A stretch of DNA of 7,171 bases from contig URRN01000105.1 in the NCBI GenBank assembly GCA_900550185.1, forward strand, positions 1-7,171, read 5' to 3'. This DNA is from an uncultured Collinsella sp. (lineage in GTDB: Bacteria; Actinomycetota; Coriobacteriia; Coriobacteriales; Coriobacteriaceae). Below the pieces are notes generated by a model. That model worked only from the letters and a program-made list of their open reading frames with translations, was not told the DNA's origin and made no database searches. Shown piece by piece: positions 5,084 through 7,171 of this stretch (position 1 is its first letter; every line of letters begins with the position of its first letter). A program made the translations under genes and the position numbers.

Positions 5084-5205
5084 CGCTAGTGTTTGCAGGT
5101 GGCGGCGCGTGCGAGGCATAGTGTATCGCGTACAATGGTTCGGATCGTATCGTTCGGGCAGGTTATCCGATATGCCTGATCGCCCTTCCATTCGAAAGGA
5201 CATCC
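5084..5205 (+). promoter_or_regulatory. Leader of the permease gene with candidate promoter
   Basis: This 122-base spacer holds TACAAT (5131-5136) as a -10-like hexamer, with only a weak -35 near 5108. The transcribed part could form TCGGAT/ATCCGA (5140-5145 with 5165-5170). An overlapping alternative pairs GGGCAGG with CCT and GCCC around 5156-5186. No U-run follows either, so no intrinsic attenuator is claimed. AAAGGA (5195-5200) is the ribosome binding site. I see no clear terminator for the preceding MetE-like gene here. Confidence 0.35.
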
Positions 5206-6540
5206 ATGTCCCAGTCCTCGACGCCCGCCGTCAGCGATGCCATCTACGACGCATCGTCGCTCGGCCGCCCGCGCATGTTCCTGCTCGGCCTACAGCACCT
5301 GTTTGCCATGTTTGGCGCCACCGTGCTGGTGCCCGTGCTCACCGGCCTCTCGGTATCGGCAACGCTTTTGTTTGCCGGCTTGGGCACGCTGCTGTTCCAC
5401 TTCCTGTCGCGCGGTAAGGTGCCGGCATTTTTGGGCTCATCGTTTGCCTTTATTGCCGGTTATGCCGCAATCGCGCCCAACGGCGAGACCGAGCTTTTGC
5501 CCTACGCCTGCCTGGGCGTAGCTTGTGCCGGTCTGCTCTATCCGGTGCTGGCGGCGCTCTTCCGCGCGTTTGGCGCCAAGCGTGTCATGCGTTTCTTTCC
5601 GCCGGTGGTGACTGGCCCCATCGTCATTTCCATCGGCTTGATCCTGGCAAGTTCCGCTATTGCTAACTGCCAGACCAACTGGCTTGTGGCTGTCATTGGC
5701 GTTGCCGTTATCGTCATCTGCAACATCTGGGGCCGTGGCATGGTCAAGATTGTGCCGATCCTGCTGGGCGTTGTGGTGAGCTATGCCGTTGCGACTGCGC
5801 TGGGCGAGGTTGATTTCTCGGGCGTTGCCGCCGCTCCGTGGGTCGGTCTGCCCATCGTGTGGGACAACACCGTGTTTGCACTCTTTGGGCCGCAGTTCGA
5901 TAGCGGTCTTGCCACGACGGCCATCATCACCATCATGCCGCTGGCCTTCGCGACCATGATCGAGCATATCGGCGATATCTCTGCTATCGGTTCGACTTGC
6001 GAGCGCAACTACATTGCCGATCCCGGTCTGCATCGCACGCTGCTCGGCGACGGCCTTGCCACGATTCTGGCTTCGCTCTTTGGCGCTCCGGCCAACACTA
6101 CGTATGGTGAGAACACCGGTGTGCTCGCCCTGACGCGCGTGTTCGACCCGCGCATAATTCGAATTGCCGCGTGTTGCGCCACCGTGCTTTCGTTCTGCCC
6201 CAAGTTCGCGGCTGTCATTGCGGCCATGCCGGCGTGTGTGATCGGCGGTGTGTCGCTCGTGCTCTACGGCATGATCAGTGCTGTGGGCGTCCGCAACCTC
6301 ATCGAGAACCAGGTCGATTTCCAGAACAACCGCAACGTGCTGGTTGCCGCGCTGGTGCTCGTGCTTTCGCTCGGCATCGCGTACAGCACCGCCGGCGCCA
6401 TCGTGTTGGAGCTGGGCGGCGTGACCATTTCGCTGTCCGGCATTGCCGTGGGCTCACTGGTGGGCATTGTGCTCAACGCCATCCTGCCGGGTAACGACTT
6501 TGAGTTTGATGTCTCCGAGCTTGAGGAGGCTGCTGAGTAG
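5206..6540 (+). CDS. uraA: NCS2-family uracil permease
   Basis: This 444-residue inner-membrane transporter is predicted to import uracil with a proton. The length fits UraA/PyrP (about 430). Hydrophobic segments span most of residues 24-430, consistent with the family's 14 membrane segments, with short hydrophilic ends and an acidic C-terminal tail. Signature residues are visible: LQHLFAMFGAT (29-39, with the conserved QH), PAFLGSSFAF (73-82), MIEHIGD (251-257, with E253 matching a substrate-binding Glu of UraA), and TTYGENTGVLALTRV (298-312, with E302 in the second binding motif). The GEN-x-GV-x-x-LTR form is typical of uracil rather than xanthine or urate carriers, so uracil is the best substrate call, though guanine/xanthine relatives exist. 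The ATG at 5206 follows AAAGGA five bases upstream. The gene ends just before a strong terminator and seems to be a single-gene unit. No pyr biosynthesis genes are next to it. Confidence 0.9.
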   Translation: MSQSSTPAVSDAIYDASSLGRPRMFLLGLQHLFAMFGATVLVPVLTGLSVSATLLFAGLGTLLFHFLSRGKVPAFLGSSFAFIAGYAAIAPNGETELLPYACLGVACAGLLYPVLAALFRAFGAKRVMRFFPPVVTGPIVISIGLILASSAIANCQTNWLVAVIGVAVIVICNIWGRGMVKIVPILLGVVVSYAVATALGEVDFSGVAAAPWVGLPIVWDNTVFALFGPQFDSGLATTAIITIMPLAFATMIEHIGDISAIGSTCERNYIADPGLHRTLLGDGLATILASLFGAPANTTYGENTGVLALTRVFDPRIIRIAACCATVLSFCPKFAAVIAAMPACVIGGVSLVLYGMISAVGVRNLIENQVDFQNNRNVLVAALVLVLSLGIAYSTAGAIVLELGGVTISLSGIAVGSLVGIVLNAILPGNDFEFDVSELEEAAE

Positions 6541-6565
6541 CAGCTGCGTTCAGCTAAAACAAGAT

Positions 6566-6603
6566 ATGGTGCCCATGCGTATATGCGTGTGGGTACCATT
6601 TTT
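6566..6603 (+). terminator. Intrinsic terminator of the permease gene
   Basis: The plus strand pairs ATGGTGCCCATGCG (6566-6579) with CGTGTGGGTACCAT (6586-6599), a 14-bp stem with three G-U pairs and a six-base loop, running into TTTTT (6599-6603). It starts 26 bases after the permease stop. On the other strand the stem is followed only by ATCTTGTTTT, a weaker tract, so it may also partly stop the convergent esterase transcript. Confidence 0.85.
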
Positions 6604-7171
6604 AATGTGTCAGTATCCAGTGGATGCCGCGGGCCATGCGTAAGTCGGTTTGGGCAAAGTGATTGCCGGGGTTGAGCTCCAGCGTTGTTGGAATGCCGCG
6701 CTCGACGAGCAACGTTTCCATCGCGCGTGTGTCGTCGAGTACATGCCGCATCATGCGGTTGGGCGTCTTGGTTTCCTTTTTGCCGAGTGACAGGTAGACG
6801 GCTTGCGGGCTGCCGGCAAAAGGGGCCGTGCTGGCACGGTCGACAAAGTCGGGAAACCATAGCGACCCCGATGCGCTCGCGGCGCGGTCAAAGGCGTCGG
6901 TTTGCCAGAGGGTCCAAAGCGAAAAGAGGCCCGCCAGCGAATAACCGGCAATGCCACGCCAGGAAGGCGGGCAGGGAAGTGATGATTCGACCTGTGGGAT
7001 TATCTGATTCAGCAGCTCATCAAGAAAATCGGCAGCTTGGCCGCCGAAAGGCTCGGCATCGCGTACGGTCCCGTCGCATGCCCAGGGGCTCAGCTCGCGA
7101 TTCCAATCGAGCCCGCCAATGGTGACGAGGGCGAATGGCGGACAGTCGAGCTCTCGGCAACACTTATAAAC
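6602..7171 (-). CDS. Alpha/beta-hydrolase esterase (Fes/IroE-like putative esterase), N-terminus beyond the window
   Basis: The minus-strand frame from the window edge to TAA at 6604-6602 gives 189 residues, the C-terminal part of a protein that probably has about 230-280. Numbered on the visible part, it contains the nucleophile elbow GYSLAG (76-81, Ser78) in a strand-turn-helix, preceded by WRGIA. A second region, YLSLGKKETKTPN (126-138), follows, and a final PGNHF (168-172) has His171 as the likely catalytic base. The opening LVTIGGLDWNRELSPW (15-30) is the oxyanion-strand region typical of the putative esterase family (PF00756-type), which includes enterobactin esterases Fes and IroE. The substrate is not known; it may be a siderophore, a sugar ester or something else. 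No siderophore genes are visible. The start and any signal peptide lie outside the window. Its stop codon sits in the T-run of the opposing permease terminator. Confidence 0.82.
   Translation of the reverse strand, partial: VYKCCRELDCPPFALVTIGGLDWNRELSPWACDGTVRDAEPFGGQAADFLDELLNQIIPQVESSLPCPPSWRGIAGYSLAGLFSLWTLWQTDAFDRAASASGSLWFPDFVDRASTAPFAGSPQAVYLSLGKKETKTPNRMMRHVLDDTRAMETLLVERGIPTTLELNPGNHFAQTDLRMARGIHWILTH

Noticed and set aside
3905..5203. A 432-residue open frame on the minus strand opposite the MetE-like gene
   Set aside because: It is a shadow of the GC-rich plus-strand gene. The translation shows no family motif, it has no ribosome binding site, and the plus frame has a complete zinc site.
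6685..7125. 146-residue plus-strand open frame at the right end
   Set aside because: It overlaps the esterase, whose minus-strand frame has GYSLAG and a catalytic-type His. The plus frame is Arg-rich without motifs.

Overview
The window looks like chromosomal DNA from a high-GC anaerobic actinobacterium, most likely of the Coriobacteriia and close to Collinsella. This is an inference from GC-rich third codon positions, strong AGGAGG-type ribosome binding sites, and the style of the thiamine, MetE-like and NCS2 proteins. No rRNA or other taxonomic marker is present.

Left part (1-1835, minus strand): a thiamine salvage operon read right to left. A candidate promoter (-10 at 1830-1835) leads into a TPP riboswitch (about 1719-1814) and a perfect intrinsic terminator (1679-1709). 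These are followed by thiM (817-1656), a small thiamine-binding MTH1187/YkoF-type protein (472-813) and thiE (475 to beyond base 1). The genes are almost contiguous (a 3-nt gap, then a 4-nt ATGA overlap), so they are probably translationally coupled. ThiM makes hydroxyethylthiazole phosphate, ThiE joins it to HMP-PP, and the TPP formed from the product closes the riboswitch.

Divergent spacer (1836-1978): dominated by a 102-bp imperfect inverted repeat (1840-1941; 35-bp arms, 32-bp centre) built from four alternating copies of ACCTGCCA/TGGCAGGT. It resembles a paired REP/MITE-type element. A -10-like hexamer sits just outside each arm, one facing each way.

Middle part (1979-5083, plus strand): a Cof-type HAD-IIB phosphatase, then a LysR-family regulator whose ribosome binding site overlaps the HAD stop codon. 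A 155-nt AT-rich spacer with two dyads follows, one of them with LysR-box (T-N11-A) geometry. Next is a single-domain MetE-like methyltransferase of the YxjG/YxjH type with a complete His-Cys-Glu-Cys zinc site. The layout suggests that the LysR protein regulates the methyltransferase, possibly as part of methionine or sulfur metabolism.

Right part (5084-7171): an NCS2 uracil-type permease (5206-6540, plus strand) preceded by a 122-nt leader with a candidate promoter. It is followed by a strong intrinsic terminator (6566-6603). A convergent alpha/beta-hydrolase esterase (6602-7171, minus strand) is cut by the window edge at its N-terminus, and its stop codon lies in the T-run of that terminator.

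Most of the window is ordinary metabolic chromosome. I see no defence system, CRISPR array, prophage or transposase. The least explained parts are the 102-bp inverted repeat and the operator-like spacer upstream of the MetE-like gene.
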